A stretch of 62,203 nucleotides of DNA from Deltaproteobacteria bacterium (GCA_007693585.1 REDH01000086.1:1-62203); one strand, 5' to 3'; counted from the first letter of the stretch, positions 45,633 to 54,899 are shown. Notes: generated by a model not told the origin, from the sequence alone. Made by a program: numbers and translations.

Positions 45633-47294
45633 ATGAACCCCGAACAGGCCCGATACCAGGCCGAGCTCCTCGACTGCGCGCCCTGGCCCGCAGCCGTGCT
45701 CGACGCGGACGGGTGCATCCTCCACCTCAACGGAGCCCTCGCCCTGCACCTCGGCGTCCCCCCCGACAGCGCCCTCGGCCAGCCCCTCGCCACGTACCTC
45801 GACGAGGAGCAGAGACCACGTCTGCTCGAGATGATCCGGTGCGCCAGCGAGAATGAGCCGGCGACTTCCATGGACATCCGCACACATCGCGCCGTCGACG
45901 GCAGGGAACGACGACTCCGCCTCCTGTGCCGGCCGAGCCGGACCCCGGGAGAGTTCCTCGTCCACGGGCGTGACGTCACCGAGGACCTCCGCAGGCATCT
46001 CCGCAGGGAGCAGATCCTCGAACGAATGTCCGACGCTCTCGACGCCGCCATGACCGGACTGTGGGAAGTCGATCTCGGCAACGGCGAAGTGCGCCTCGAC
46101 TCCCGCGCCAGCACCCTCCTCGGACTCGCCACCGCCCCACGAAGCATGACCATCGGCGACTGGAGGGAGCTCGTCCATCCCGACGACGAGGATCAGGCCA
46201 CCGCCGTCTTCACCGGCGACGACGCGAGGGAGCGAAGCATCAGTGTCGAGGTGCGTGCCCGACACCGGGACGGACGCTGGCTCTGGATCAGCCTCAGTGG
46301 ACGCATCGTCGATGCCGACGCCGACGACCGTGCACGCCGGCTCGCCGGAACCCTCCGCGACGTCACCGGCCGACGCTCCGCGCAGGACGAGGCCCGGCGC
46401 CTCGGCCGGCGCCTCGAACTCGCCACGCGCGCCGCCGGCATCGGCGCCTTCGAGATGACCCTCGCCAACCGCAAACTCCAGTGGGACGAACGCATGTTCT
46501 CCCTCTTCGATCTCCCGTCCAGGGGAAACCAGCCCCTCCAGATCCGCTGGCGGGACCGGCTCGTCGACGAAGACCGCGAACGCGTCCTGCAGGACCTCCG
46601 ACACGTCCTGCGCACCGGCGAGAGCGCCGAAATCACCTACCGGATCGCCCTCTCCGACCAGGCGATCCGCTGGATCCGCGCCTCCGTCACCTGCTCCCTC
46701 GACGCCGCAGGACGACGCGAGAGCCTCCTCGGGGTCTGCCTCGACGTCACGCGAGAGAAGGAAGACGCCGCAAATCTCCGCCGGCTGGCACTCACCGACC
46801 CCCTCACCGGACTCCACAACCGACGCGCCTTCGCCGAAGCCCTCGAACGTGCCCACCAGCGCCGAACGCGCGCACCCTCCGCACTCCTCTGCCTCGACGT
46901 CGATCACTTCAAACGCATCAACGACACCTGGGGACACCCCGCTGGTGACGTCGTCCTCATCGAAATCGCCACCAGACTCCGCGCCACCGCACGCTCCAGC
47001 GACCTCATCGCCCGCATCGGCGGCGAGGAGTTCGCCATCCTCATGGACGACACCACCGCCAGCACCGCGCACGCCGTCGCCCAGCGCATCGCCGACGCCA
47101 TCCGCAGCACTCCGGTCGCCCACCAACCGCCCCTGCAGATCACCGCCAGCATGGGCCTCGTCGAGACCCATCCGGACGACGTCGACGCCGACGCTCCCCT
47201 GCGCCGCGTCGACCGCGCACTCTACACCTCCAAGCAGAACGGACGGGACCGCATCGTCATCGGCGACGAGGGGGAAGCGCGCGTCGAACACTGA
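45633..47294 (+). CDS. PAS-PAS-PAS diguanylate cyclase
   Basis: 553 residues, no membrane segment. Three PAS-like sensory domains: about 10-115 (AAVLDADGCILHLN), 130-255 with a PAC end (RWLWISLSGRI...GTLRDVTGRR) and 265-385 (GIGAFEMTLANRKLQWDERM, GVCLDVTREKE). The C-terminal GGDEF domain has DPLTGLHNRRAF, LDVDHFKRINDTWGH and an intact GGEEF, with an RSSD I-site five residues before it, so active c-di-GMP synthesis with product inhibition is expected. The signal is unknown. ATG 45633 follows GAGGGAGAACC. A weak hairpin lies about 90 nt after the stop. Confidence 0.92.
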   Translation: MNPEQARYQAELLDCAPWPAAVLDADGCILHLNGALALHLGVPPDSALGQPLATYLDEEQRPRLLEMIRCASENEPATSMDIRTHRAVDGRERRLRLLCRPSRTPGEFLVHGRDVTEDLRRHLRREQILERMSDALDAAMTGLWEVDLGNGEVRLDSRASTLLGLATAPRSMTIGDWRELVHPDDEDQATAVFTGDDARERSISVEVRARHRDGRWLWISLSGRIVDADADDRARRLAGTLRDVTGRRSAQDEARRLGRRLELATRAAGIGAFEMTLANRKLQWDERMFSLFDLPSRGNQPLQIRWRDRLVDEDRERVLQDLRHVLRTGESAEITYRIALSDQAIRWIRASVTCSLDAAGRRESLLGVCLDVTREKEDAANLRRLALTDPLTGLHNRRAFAEALERAHQRRTRAPSALLCLDVDHFKRINDTWGHPAGDVVLIEIATRLRATARSSDLIARIGGEEFAILMDDTTASTAHAVAQRIADAIRSTPVAHQPPLQITASMGLVETHPDDVDADAPLRRVDRALYTSKQNGRDRIVIGDEGEARVEH

Positions 47295-47383
47295 ACCGAT
47301 CGCGCCCTCCCCGAGCCGAACCGCGCACAGCGAGGCCAGACCACGCCGCTCCCGAAACCGGACTGGGGCCACCGGTCGAACAG

Positions 47384-47405
47384 GTTGTCCCGCCTCGGGA
47401 ACAAC
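47384..47405 (+). terminator. Weak hairpin after the diguanylate cyclase gene
   Basis: GTTGTCCCG, 3-nt loop, CGGGAACAAC with one bulged base. A run of six T follows about 13 nt later, too far for a textbook terminator. Confidence 0.35.
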
Positions 47406-47514
47406 AAGCCCGCGCACCTTTTTTCCCCACGAACCATCCAAGGCCCATCGCCCGGTCCGCCTGGAACAACACACCCAGCCGGGCCTCAATCGAACCCGTT
47501 CCGTGGGGACCTGC

Positions 47515-48495
47515 ATGATCAACCTGACAAACCGCCTTCTGCTCACCGCGCTACTCGCCCTCTCCGGAGCCGTCCTCGCCGCCTGCGGCGACGACGAAGA
47601 CCCGGCCACCACCGCCACCCCGGACCCGTCCAGCCCCAGCTCCGGGAACGGGACCGACATCCCCTCCGGAGAGCTCGGCAACATCGCCGAGGTCGCCACC
47701 GAAGCCGGCAACTTCACCATCCTGCTCCAGGCGGTCGAGGCCGCAGGACTCGCCGACGCACTCGCCGGGACCGATGACCTCACCGTCTTCGCCCCCACCG
47801 ACGCCGCCTTCGAGGCCGCCATCACCGCGCTCGGCACCACCGCCGATGACCTGCTCGCCGACACCGAGCTCCTCGGCACCGTGCTCACCTACCACGTCGT
47901 CGCCGGCACCGTGCTGAGCACCGACCTCGAGACCGGACCCGCCAGCACCCTCGGCGGTCTCTCCCTGTGGGTCAACCTCCTCCCCGAAGGCGTCCGCATC
48001 AACAACGCCGCCGTCACCGCAGCCGACGTTCGCGCCAGCAACGGCGTCATCCACGTCATCGACGCCGTGATGCTCCCGGCCAACATCGTCGACATGGCCA
48101 CCTACGCCGGCCTGAACACCCTCGTCTCCGCCGTCGACGCCGCCAATCTCGGCGGAACCCTCGCCGACCCCACCAACTCCCTCACCGTCTTCGCCCCCTC
48201 CGACGAAGCCTTCGACGCAGCGCTGACCGCACTCGGCCTCACCGCCGATGCGCTCTTCGCCGACGAAGAACTCCTCGGAAACATTCTCGGGTACCACGTG
48301 TTCCCCGCAGCAGCCCTCTCCTCCGAACTCTCCGATGGCCAGGTCCTCGAGATGTTCAACGGCGAGGACGCCACCGTCGATCTCACCGCACTCACCGTCG
48401 GCGGCGCCCGGCTCGGCGTCCTCGACATCGTGGTCACCAATGGCGTGATCCACACCCTCGACGACGTGATGGTGCCCCCGTCCCTCGAGGATTGA
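47515..48495 (+). CDS. Lipoprotein with two fasciclin (FAS1) domains
   Basis: 326 residues. ATG 47515 follows GGGGACCTGC. Signal peptide and lipobox LAAC, then an Asp/Thr/Pro/Ser linker and two FAS1 domains (about 55-190 and 195-325). Each has the FAS1 core: LTVFAPTDAAFEA or LTVFAPSDEAFDA, then TYHVV/GYHVF and NGVIHVIDAV/NGVIHTLDDV near the end. FAS1 proteins mediate cell-cell and cell-matrix adhesion. A terminator and then the 78-bp repeat array follow. Confidence 0.92.
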   Translation: MINLTNRLLLTALLALSGAVLAACGDDEDPATTATPDPSSPSSGNGTDIPSGELGNIAEVATEAGNFTILLQAVEAAGLADALAGTDDLTVFAPTDAAFEAAITALGTTADDLLADTELLGTVLTYHVVAGTVLSTDLETGPASTLGGLSLWVNLLPEGVRINNAAVTAADVRASNGVIHVIDAVMLPANIVDMATYAGLNTLVSAVDAANLGGTLADPTNSLTVFAPSDEAFDAALTALGLTADALFADEELLGNILGYHVFPAAALSSELSDGQVLEMFNGEDATVDLTALTVGGARLGVLDIVVTNGVIHTLDDVMVPPSLED

Positions 48496-48540
48496 CCACC
48501 ACGGGGCACACCGCCCCGCGACGGAAGCCTCGCTTCGCAC

Positions 48541-48577
48541 ACGCCCCGCCCGGTCTGCCCGGCGGGGCGTTGGCTTT
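48541..48577 (+). terminator. Rho-independent-like terminator after the fasciclin gene
   Basis: ACGCCCCGCC and GGCGGGGCGT form a perfect 10-bp stem around a 10-nt loop, followed by TGGCTTT. It lies 45 nt after the stop codon. Confidence 0.7.
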
Positions 48578-48630
48578 GCAGCAGTGACGCCACGCTGCCG
48601 AGTCGGTTGGCACGAAACCCACCCCGACCG

Positions 48631-48960
48631 GTTCGCCCCGCGGGCTGTCATCGACGACTCGTCGATGACACGGGCTCAGGGAAGACGACGCCGAAGGCAC
48701 GCTGCCCGGTTCGCCCCGCGAGCTGTCATCGACGATTCGTCGATGACACGGGCTCAGGGAAGACGACGCCGAAGGCACGCTGCCCGGTTCGCCCCGCGAG
48801 CTGTCATCGACGATTCGTCGATGACACGGGCTCAGGGAAGACGACGCCGAAGGCACGCTGCCCGGTTCGCCCCGCGAGCTGTCATCGACGATTCGTCGAT
48901 GACACGGGCTCAGGGAAGACGACGCCGAAGGCACGCTGCCCGGTTCGCCCCGCGAGCTGT
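48631..48960. repeat. 78-bp direct repeats (4.2 copies), each with a perfect 25-bp palindrome
   Basis: Units begin at 48631, 48709, 48787 and 48865; a fifth begins at 48943 and stops after 18 bp. Copies 2-4 are identical. Copy 1 differs at two bases, one being the centre of the palindrome. Each unit holds TGTCATCGACGA, one central base, and the exact complement TCGTCGATGACA (48646-48670, 48724-48748, 48802-48826, 48880-48904). The array fills most of the 497-bp gap between two convergent lipoprotein genes. Because 78 is a multiple of 3 the array is open in several frames, but I see no gene in it. Confidence 0.93.
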
Positions 48961-48992
48961 TGTCGTGGAGCGGAACAACCCACGATGGAGAC

Positions 48993-51005
48993 TCAACCTG
49001 CCGAGTGCTCCTCGGGCGTGCCGGAGCCACTCTGCCCGGACGCGCCGCTGCCCTCGTCCGTGCCGCCCGGCTCGGAGGGCTCTGCAGCCGGATCGAGGCA
49101 CACCCCCCCGGACGACAGCTCCAGCCGGAGTGCGTCCGCAAAGGCCTCGTGGATCCCGTCCGCATCCTCGTCCTCGAAGATCAGCTCCACCCGGAGCTCG
49201 TCGACACCTTCCGGGATCACCATGCTCGCGGCACGGCGCACCAGGGCCTGACCATCCCCGAGATCCTCGTCGCGCACCGGGCCGAGCAGCAGCTCGTCCA
49301 CCCGACGTCCCTCTCCGCGAAGCAGAACGCGCAGACGGACCGTGTCCTCGCTGCCGGCGAGGACGCCGAACCACCCCTCGACGTCGAGCTGGACGGCTCC
49401 CGCACCGATCTCCTCCGACAGGTTGGCGAGATCGATCTCCTGGCGCGCGCGCACCGTGCCAGCGCCCTCCGCCGCGAAGTGCCGGTCCCCCCGATCGGAA
49501 GGACCGCTCAGCGCCGAGGGGAGCCCTGCAGCAGAGTCCCATCCCACCGACAGCAGGGCACCACTGATCAACTCCCAGCCAGTCGCCAGCGCGATCGCCG
49601 GGCCGGGCGTGGTGGGTTCCGGCGTGGTGGGGTCGGGGGTGCCTGTTTCGGACGGGTCCGGTTCGGAGGGTTCTGGCGTGGTGGGGTCGGGGGTGCCCGT
49701 TTCGGACGGGTCCGGTTCGGAGGGTTCTGGCGTGGTGGGGTCGGGGGTGCCTGTTTCGGACGGGTCCGGTTCGGAGGGTTCTGGCGTGGTGGGGTCGGGG
49801 GTGCCCGTTTCGGACGGGTCCGGTTCGGAGGGTTCTGGCGTGGTGGGGTCGGGGGTGCCTGTTTCGGACGGGTCCGGTTCGGAGGGTTCTGGCGTGGTGG
49901 GGTCGGGGGTTGTCGGGACCGGCTCCGTGGGTTCTGGCGTGGTGGGGTCCGTAGGGCCAGGCTCCGTGGGGCTGTCCTCGTTCTTCGCGGGTCCATTCTC
50001 CTCCATCCGCACAAACGCCTCGGCACCACCATTGGCGAGGAGGGAGGGGCAGGGGTCGATCCCGTCCACGACGGTCACGAGCACGGAGGCCTCCGCCGTG
50101 CGTGTCTCGCTCTGCGCCACGACCCGCAGTGCGAGGGTGGTTCCGGCTTCGAGCCCGTCGAGCTCGAACCGAAAGCCGCGATCCTCATCCAGGGCGTCGA
50201 GCAGGTCGAACGCCTCGTCCTCGTCAACGATGATCTCGAGCCGCGTGACATCGAGGGTGCCGGTGACCTCCCCTTCCACGAGGAGTGCTGGAGCCACCAC
50301 CTGGGAGCCGTCCGCCGGGGACAGGATGCTCACCCCGAACGCCGTGGCGTCCTCGGGCTCGCGGATCACGGTGATGCTCATCTCGGCGGCCTGGTCGGAG
50401 GTGTCGATGGCCCGGAGGAGCAGCGTGTTCTCTCCGGTCTCCAGCGCGACATCCGCTTCGAAGCCCCCTTCGTCGTCCAGCAGCGGAAGCACGTTGATGG
50501 CGGAACCGTCGTTCACGCGCAGCGTCGCCGACCGCACCCCGTAGTCGTCGGTCACCGTGCCGCGCACGCGGATCGACTCTGCCGTGGTGCGCTCGCCGTC
50601 CGCGGGTTCGAGAAAGGCGACCTCGGGCACATCGTCCCGCCGGCGGATCGTGAGCGCGGCCGAGCCCGTGTATCCCTGGATGTTGGTGGCCGCCACCGTA
50701 AGCACGTTGTTGCCGGGCTCGAGTCCCGTCACCGTGAGGGTGAAGGTGTTGGTGGCAGCATCCCAGCCGTTGAACCCGCTTGTCGCGGGCTCCCCGTTGA
50801 GGCTCCACGTCAGCGCGGTCAGGGCCGACGGAGACTGGATGGTGCCGTTCACCCGGACCTCGTCGCCGTCCACCACGGTGCCCGGGGTGGGGCTGGTGAA
50901 CGCCACCTGCGGCGTATTGAGGGCGGAACGGATGGCCTCGCATCCCGTCAGGAACGGTGCGACGAGGACGAAGAGCGCCAGCAGGCGAAGCGAAGGCGGA
51001 TTCAT
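48993..51005 (-). CDS. Large lipoprotein with Ig-like domains and a repeated Pro/Thr/Glu/Ser linker
   Basis: 670 residues. ATG 51005 follows GGTGAG. Lipobox LTGC (Cys about 20). Residues about 28-310 form three or four Ig/cadherin-like beta domains (VAFTSPTPGTVVDGDEVRVNG, VAFLEPADGERTTAESIRVRG, VSILSPADGSQVVAPALLVEG) resembling bacterial Ig-like domains in surface proteins. Residues about 345-465 are the Pro/Thr/Glu/Asp/Ser linker built of 18-residue units. The C-terminal about 190 residues form a beta-rich module (ATGWELISGALL...VRLRVLLRGEGRRVDELLLG), possibly carbohydrate-binding-like, but I cannot name it. Probably surface-displayed. Promoter candidate about 110 bp upstream. Confidence 0.82.
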   Translation of the reverse strand: MNPPSLRLLALFVLVAPFLTGCEAIRSALNTPQVAFTSPTPGTVVDGDEVRVNGTIQSPSALTALTWSLNGEPATSGFNGWDAATNTFTLTVTGLEPGNNVLTVAATNIQGYTGSAALTIRRRDDVPEVAFLEPADGERTTAESIRVRGTVTDDYGVRSATLRVNDGSAINVLPLLDDEGGFEADVALETGENTLLLRAIDTSDQAAEMSITVIREPEDATAFGVSILSPADGSQVVAPALLVEGEVTGTLDVTRLEIIVDEDEAFDLLDALDEDRGFRFELDGLEAGTTLALRVVAQSETRTAEASVLVTVVDGIDPCPSLLANGGAEAFVRMEENGPAKNEDSPTEPGPTDPTTPEPTEPVPTTPDPTTPEPSEPDPSETGTPDPTTPEPSEPDPSETGTPDPTTPEPSEPDPSETGTPDPTTPEPSEPDPSETGTPDPTTPEPSEPDPSETGTPDPTTPEPTTPGPAIALATGWELISGALLSVGWDSAAGLPSALSGPSDRGDRHFAAEGAGTVRARQEIDLANLSEEIGAGAVQLDVEGWFGVLAGSEDTVRLRVLLRGEGRRVDELLLGPVRDEDLGDGQALVRRAASMVIPEGVDELRVELIFEDEDADGIHEAFADALRLELSSGGVCLDPAAEPSEPGGTDEGSGASGQSGSGTPEEHSAG
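49615..49884. repeat. 54-bp coding repeat, five copies, with an alternating variant
   Basis: Five 54-bp units (18 residues of the type DPTTPEPSEPDPSETGTP). They differ mainly at one synonymous C/T position (GCCTG or GCCCG on the plus strand) that strictly alternates along copies 1-5. That points to duplication of a 108-bp two-unit block. Degenerate units continue to about 49960. Confidence 0.88.
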
Positions 51006-51114
51006 GGGCTCACCGACGGGGCAGGGGGGCTGGAGCGGGCAGGACGCGCCCGGCAGGCTGTCGAGGAAAGTCGCCCGTTTCGCACGGGCAGGGATCGAGA
51101 CGGTCCGGCACCGC

Positions 51115-51143
51115 GAGTTATTCTCCCTGACGATCCAGGTCAA
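51115..51143 (-). promoter_or_regulatory. Candidate sigma-70 promoter for the Ig-like lipoprotein
   Basis: Minus strand: TTGACC at 51143-51138, 17-nt spacer, TAACTC at 51120-51115. Start near 51108 gives a leader of about 100 nt. It lies in a 454-bp gap (51006-51459) in which I see no gene and no other feature. Confidence 0.5.
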
Positions 51144-51459
51144 TTCCTCCCGCGTGCCAACGCCAGGGCGAACCCGGTGCCCTCGCGCGGACGAACGGCC
51201 GAGAACACTGGCGCATCCCGTCTGCAGGGCGAGAAAGGCGCGGTCTGCTGATCCCGGATCCGCGTTCTCCCCTCGATGCTTCATCGCAGTGTCCGTTGTA
51301 CCACGGCCGAAACGCGCCGGAGCCGCGCTCCGACCGCGATCGTGCCATGGGGTTGACGAAACCGTTCATCCGCCGGATGCTTGCGGTCGCACGGAGCTGC
51401 AGGTGGACCGCCTGTGGCGCTCGAACACATGGACAGCGTTGCCTGGATTGCGGACGGCC

Positions 51460-51732
51460 ATGAAGACCCCGAACCCCAGCGGATCGAGCCGCGGAGAGCT
51501 TCCCCTCCCGCTGGCCATCGCACTCGGCGCCGTGGCCGTGATCACTCCACTCGTCCTCGTCCTCGCCGTGCTCGGCGGTGGACCGGACCCCGGAGACGAC
51601 GTCGCGGAGGACCCGGCGTCGATCACCACCACCGAGGACACGACCGGCGCCGCGGCCTCTTCGGCGACCGAGGACACGGGCGAGCCCCAGCAGGAGGAGT
51701 CGGACGACGCGCCCGTTCCGGCCACGCGCTGA
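51460..51732 (+). CDS. Small single-pass membrane protein, unknown
   Basis: 90 residues. Short N-terminus, one membrane segment (LPLAIALGAVAVITPLVLVLAVL, about 15-38) and an acidic Thr/Glu/Asp tail that would be extracytoplasmic. I recognise no family. The composition fits a real anchored peptide, but the ribosome-binding site is weak (GGAC), so it could be spurious. It is convergent with folB, with a hairpin between. Confidence 0.5.
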   Translation: MKTPNPSGSSRGELPLPLAIALGAVAVITPLVLVLAVLGGGPDPGDDVAEDPASITTTEDTTGAAASSATEDTGEPQQEESDDAPVPATR

Positions 51733-51760
51733 GCCCCGCCCGAATCGCTCGCCGATGCGT

Positions 51761-51795
51761 TCGGACTGACCACACAAAGGGTGTGGCCGTCCGAG
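51761..51795. terminator. Hairpin between convergent genes (possible bidirectional terminator)
   Basis: Outer arms TCGGAC/GTCCGA and inner arms CCACAC/GTGTGG around AAAGG, with a small internal bulge. No T-tract on either side. Confidence 0.45.
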
Positions 51796-51906
51796 TTCGC
51801 CCACGCGCCCGCTTCGCCCACGCATCGCGTCCCGTGGTCCGGGACCGTCGCCGCGGCCATGGCGGATGCGCGGACCATCCCGAGGACCGCAGCGGCCGTG
51901 CATGGC

Positions 51907-52293
51907 TCAACCGCCGTCGTGATCCGCGTCCCGGCAGCGAAGGATCCGCAGCCCGACCCAGTCCGGGTCACCGGGCACGCCGGTGGCGTACTTCCGGATG
52001 GTGAGTTCCACCTGCCGAACCGATGGCAACTCGTCGAGAATCCGGGTGCAGCTCTCTTCGGCCAGGGTCTCGATGAGGTGACGGCTCGGGCCGTCCGCCA
52101 CCTCGAGCACGATCCGGGCGAGGTCTCGGTAGTCCACCGTGTCGCCCAGCCGATCCGAGGAGCCCGCTCCGCGGGTCTCGACGTGAGCGGCGATGTCCAC
52201 GGCGAAGCGCCGCCCCTCGTGGCGTTCCTCGTCGTAGACACCATGATGGCCAACGAACTCGAGGTTGTGAACGAGGATCGTGTCCCGTGTCAT
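51907..52293 (-). CDS. folB: Dihydroneopterin aldolase FolB
   Basis: 128 residues. FolB signature: ILVHNLEFVGHHGVYDEER near the N-terminus with the catalytic-pocket Gly-His-His-Gly-Val element, DTVDYRDLARIV in the middle, RHLIETLAEESCTRIL and ELTIRKYATGVPGDPDWVGL. The enzyme cleaves 7,8-dihydroneopterin to 6-hydroxymethyl-dihydropterin in folate synthesis. ATG 52293 follows GGAAGG. No other folate gene is adjacent. The next gene upstream on this strand ends about 90 bp away and is unrelated. Confidence 0.9.
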   Translation of the reverse strand: MTRDTILVHNLEFVGHHGVYDEERHEGRRFAVDIAAHVETRGAGSSDRLGDTVDYRDLARIVLEVADGPSRHLIETLAEESCTRILDELPSVRQVELTIRKYATGVPGDPDWVGLRILRCRDADHDGG

Positions 52294-52384
52294 GGCGCCT
52301 TCCTGCTTCAGCGAGGTTTCGACAGGCAGGGGACCTACCTGCAGCCTGGGGCCGTCGCAACGGGAATGCGCCGGATGGCCGACG

Positions 52385-54493
52385 TCAGTTCGGGGGAAAG
52401 AACAGCACCAGGTCCCCGATCCAGCCGGTGTCCTCGAACCGGTCCACGCTCCCGTCCTTTGCGTAGGTGAAGGTGACGGCCTCGGTGCCCTCCGGCAGGG
52501 ACAGTGTGGCCTGTTGCCAGCCCGTGTCGCCGGAGATCCGCTCGTCGAAGCCGAAGCTGCGGTTGCAGGCGCTGCGGCCGGTGCACACCAGGAGGTAGTC
52601 GAAGTTGTTCTCCGAACTGGCACGCCAGTTCCACTGCATGGCGGTAGCGTCACTGGGCAGCTCGATGGTCAGGCTGGTGCTCTGGTTGTGCGTGACGGAT
52701 CCCGCGCGCAGCGCCGGATCCCCTTCCGGGGTCTCGACGGCCGTGTCCTCGGTCCATGCGGACACGCCGAAACGCAGCCCGGTGAGCAGGATGGCAGCAT
52801 CGCCCGGGAGCGACTGCGCCGTAACCTCGATGGTCGAGAAAGCGCGGTCGTAGGTCACCGGCCCGAAGGGCATCTCCCACGACATGACCGTCGGAGGAAT
52901 GAGGTTCGTGTCGTCCTCGTCGATGAGCGCGTACCGAAGCTGAGGGATCGGCTGGCCACTCGAGACCTCGAACGTGCGGTCGAGCCCGTCGGACCCACGC
53001 TGCAGCACGATGCGCTCGATCAGCACGAACTGGTCGAGTGCTCGCGTGAAGAACCCCCCCTCGGCGGACGAACCAAGGGTGAACGTCTCCTCGAGAGCCG
53101 TGACCTGGGGATCCGCGTCCGGATCGAACGCTTCGCCGAGCAGGGTCCCTTCAATGGGCTCCAGGCCAAGGTCCGGGGCGAGATTCAGCAACACGAGCTG
53201 GTTCCGTTCGAAAGGCACCGCGCGAACCGTGATCGCGAAGTCCTCGTCGACCCCGGGGTCACCATCGCCTCCATCCCCGCCATCGCCGCCCCCGTCCGGC
53301 TCGACCTCGTCCAGCCGGATGAACACCATCACCCGCTGCATCGGCTCGCCCGTGATGACCTGATCCAGACTGAACTGCGATGGTGGCAGGAAGGGGTCGT
53401 CGCCGAAGCCGTCGGACACGTCGCCGAAATCGAACTGACCCTCGCCGAAGTCGAAGCCACCCTCCCCGATGTCGAACTGACCCTCGCCGAACGGATCGTC
53501 CGACCGAAGCACCACCCGGATGTCTCCCGGCCGCAATCCGCTCAACCGCTCGGTGCGGTTGCCGGACAGGAAGCCCTCCCGCCCGGCGACCCGCCAGATC
53601 ACGTCGATGCCCGTCGGGTTCACCAACTCGACCTCCACGAGGCCCTCGACCACGTCCACATCGTTGCGCTCGAACACATCCACCGAGCACCCGTCCGTGG
53701 CGATGGCGACCACCTGCTGGCCCTCGCCCGCGCCCCGCGGGGTCAGCGTCCACGACCCATCCTCCTCCGCCACACGGAACGAACCCGCCACCAGCCGCAC
53801 GCGGATGGCGTCCTCGTCAATGCCACCAGCCACCTCGACCGTCACCGGCCCGAACGGCCAGTTCGCGTAGTACGGCTCCTCGGGAAGCGTGATCGAGCTG
53901 ATCGTCAGCGGGGTGGCGCCGGCGCACGGCGCATCCTCACCCGGCTCTCCGGTCGGCCCCGGCTCCCCGGTCGGCCCCGGCTCCCCGGTCGGCCCCGGCT
54001 CCCCGTCGCATACCGGCGTCTCCGACAGCAGCGTGCGATCCTCATCCTCCGCAGGACCGTCCCACACCGAGACAAGCACGCCCCCGTTGGGACAGGCCTC
54101 ACCAGGTTCGAGCGGCGTCACCTCCGTCCATGCGGTCTCCCCGTCTGCTCCCGCCGCACCCTCTGGCCCGGCCGGTCCCTCGGGTCCCGCGGGACCTTCC
54201 GGCCCGGTCGCCCCTGCCAGGCCTTCCGCATTGCACAGGGTCTCGGTCGACACCGTCTCCCGGGAACCGTCCACCTCGCGGAAGAACTCCACGCGAAACC
54301 CGCCCGCCGGACAGTCGGCGTCGCCAGCATCCAGTCGCGTCACGTCCGCGAGCACCGCCGCGCCCGGAGGGCCCATCGGACCCTCGATGACCTCGTCCTC
54401 GTCCCGCGTGGAGCAGGCGGATGCGCCGATGGAGAGGGCGAGCGCAAGCACGGCCACTCGGGGAAGGAGTCGACATCGTCGGGAATACTGCAT
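52385..54493 (-). CDS. Lipoprotein with collagen-like Gly-X-Y and DUF7151-like segments
   Basis: 702 residues. ATG 54493. Signal peptide and lipobox SACS. N-terminal half alternates Cys-containing modules (DADCPAGGFRVEFFREVDG...ETLCNAEG; EACPNGGVLVSVWDG...TPVCDGEPG), which resemble DUF7151, with collagen-like triplets (GPEGPAGPEGPAGPEG; GEPGPTGEPGPT). The rest is beta-rich and unassigned, with an acidic Gly/Asp run (GGDGGDGGDGDPG) near residue 420 and a Gly/Phe/Asp repeat (FDIGEGGFDFGEGQ). Short bacterial collagen-like regions form extended stalks; a surface role is inferred. The final about 100 residues look like a beta-sandwich. Confidence 0.8.
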   Translation of the reverse strand: MQYSRRCRLLPRVAVLALALSIGASACSTRDEDEVIEGPMGPPGAAVLADVTRLDAGDADCPAGGFRVEFFREVDGSRETVSTETLCNAEGLAGATGPEGPAGPEGPAGPEGAAGADGETAWTEVTPLEPGEACPNGGVLVSVWDGPAEDEDRTLLSETPVCDGEPGPTGEPGPTGEPGPTGEPGEDAPCAGATPLTISSITLPEEPYYANWPFGPVTVEVAGGIDEDAIRVRLVAGSFRVAEEDGSWTLTPRGAGEGQQVVAIATDGCSVDVFERNDVDVVEGLVEVELVNPTGIDVIWRVAGREGFLSGNRTERLSGLRPGDIRVVLRSDDPFGEGQFDIGEGGFDFGEGQFDFGDVSDGFGDDPFLPPSQFSLDQVITGEPMQRVMVFIRLDEVEPDGGGDGGDGGDGDPGVDEDFAITVRAVPFERNQLVLLNLAPDLGLEPIEGTLLGEAFDPDADPQVTALEETFTLGSSAEGGFFTRALDQFVLIERIVLQRGSDGLDRTFEVSSGQPIPQLRYALIDEDDTNLIPPTVMSWEMPFGPVTYDRAFSTIEVTAQSLPGDAAILLTGLRFGVSAWTEDTAVETPEGDPALRAGSVTHNQSTSLTIELPSDATAMQWNWRASSENNFDYLLVCTGRSACNRSFGFDERISGDTGWQQATLSLPEGTEAVTFTYAKDGSVDRFEDTGWIGDLVLFFPPN
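53943..53996. repeat. 18-bp repeat, three copies, encoding GEPGPT
   Basis: Three tandem 18-bp units in the collagen-like stalk of the lipoprotein gene, differing at one base. In frame, so stalk length can vary. Confidence 0.85.
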
Positions 54494-54899
54494 GGGGGAC
54501 TCGCTGATCGGGGGGACTGGGGACGGCACGCGCCCTCGGAGAGCGCCGACCGCGGGATGCCCGGCACGCAGGGAGCGAGCCGGACACGACCTCGGAGCAC
54601 GCAGGAGCGGTATCCCGGATGCGGGAGCCGTGCAAGGCTCCAGCAAGAGGCGGCAATCGAATCCGGGATCCGGACGATTCTACCCCGATCGTGCACCGCA
54701 CCTCCGACTGCTTCGTGGCCCGCCTTCCGCCCTGACGCCGCACGCACTCCGCCACCTGCCGCCGACCCGGCACCCGGGTCCCGCCGTCGCCCCCCCCCAC
54801 CCGCACCTTGCGTCCACCCGACGATTGGCGCACCGTGCCTCGGCGGCAGCACGCCGCCGATCCCGCCCTGCCTCGCTCCACTCTCGCTCCCGCCGCACC
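54494..54899. other. Divergent intergenic region, no gene seen
   Basis: 406 bp between the collagen-like lipoprotein and the aminotransferase. A TAGAAT on the minus strand at 54679-54674 could be a -10 for the lipoprotein, but I see no matching -35. Confidence 0.5.

Noticed and set aside
48631-48960. CRISPR array
   Set aside because: Units are directly tandem with no unique spacers and no cas genes nearby.
48584-49567. Open frames through the 78-bp array on both strands (26-residue repeats)
   Set aside because: A unit length divisible by three keeps any frame open. There is no ribosome-binding site, signal peptide or recognisable fold, and the palindrome explains the sequence better.
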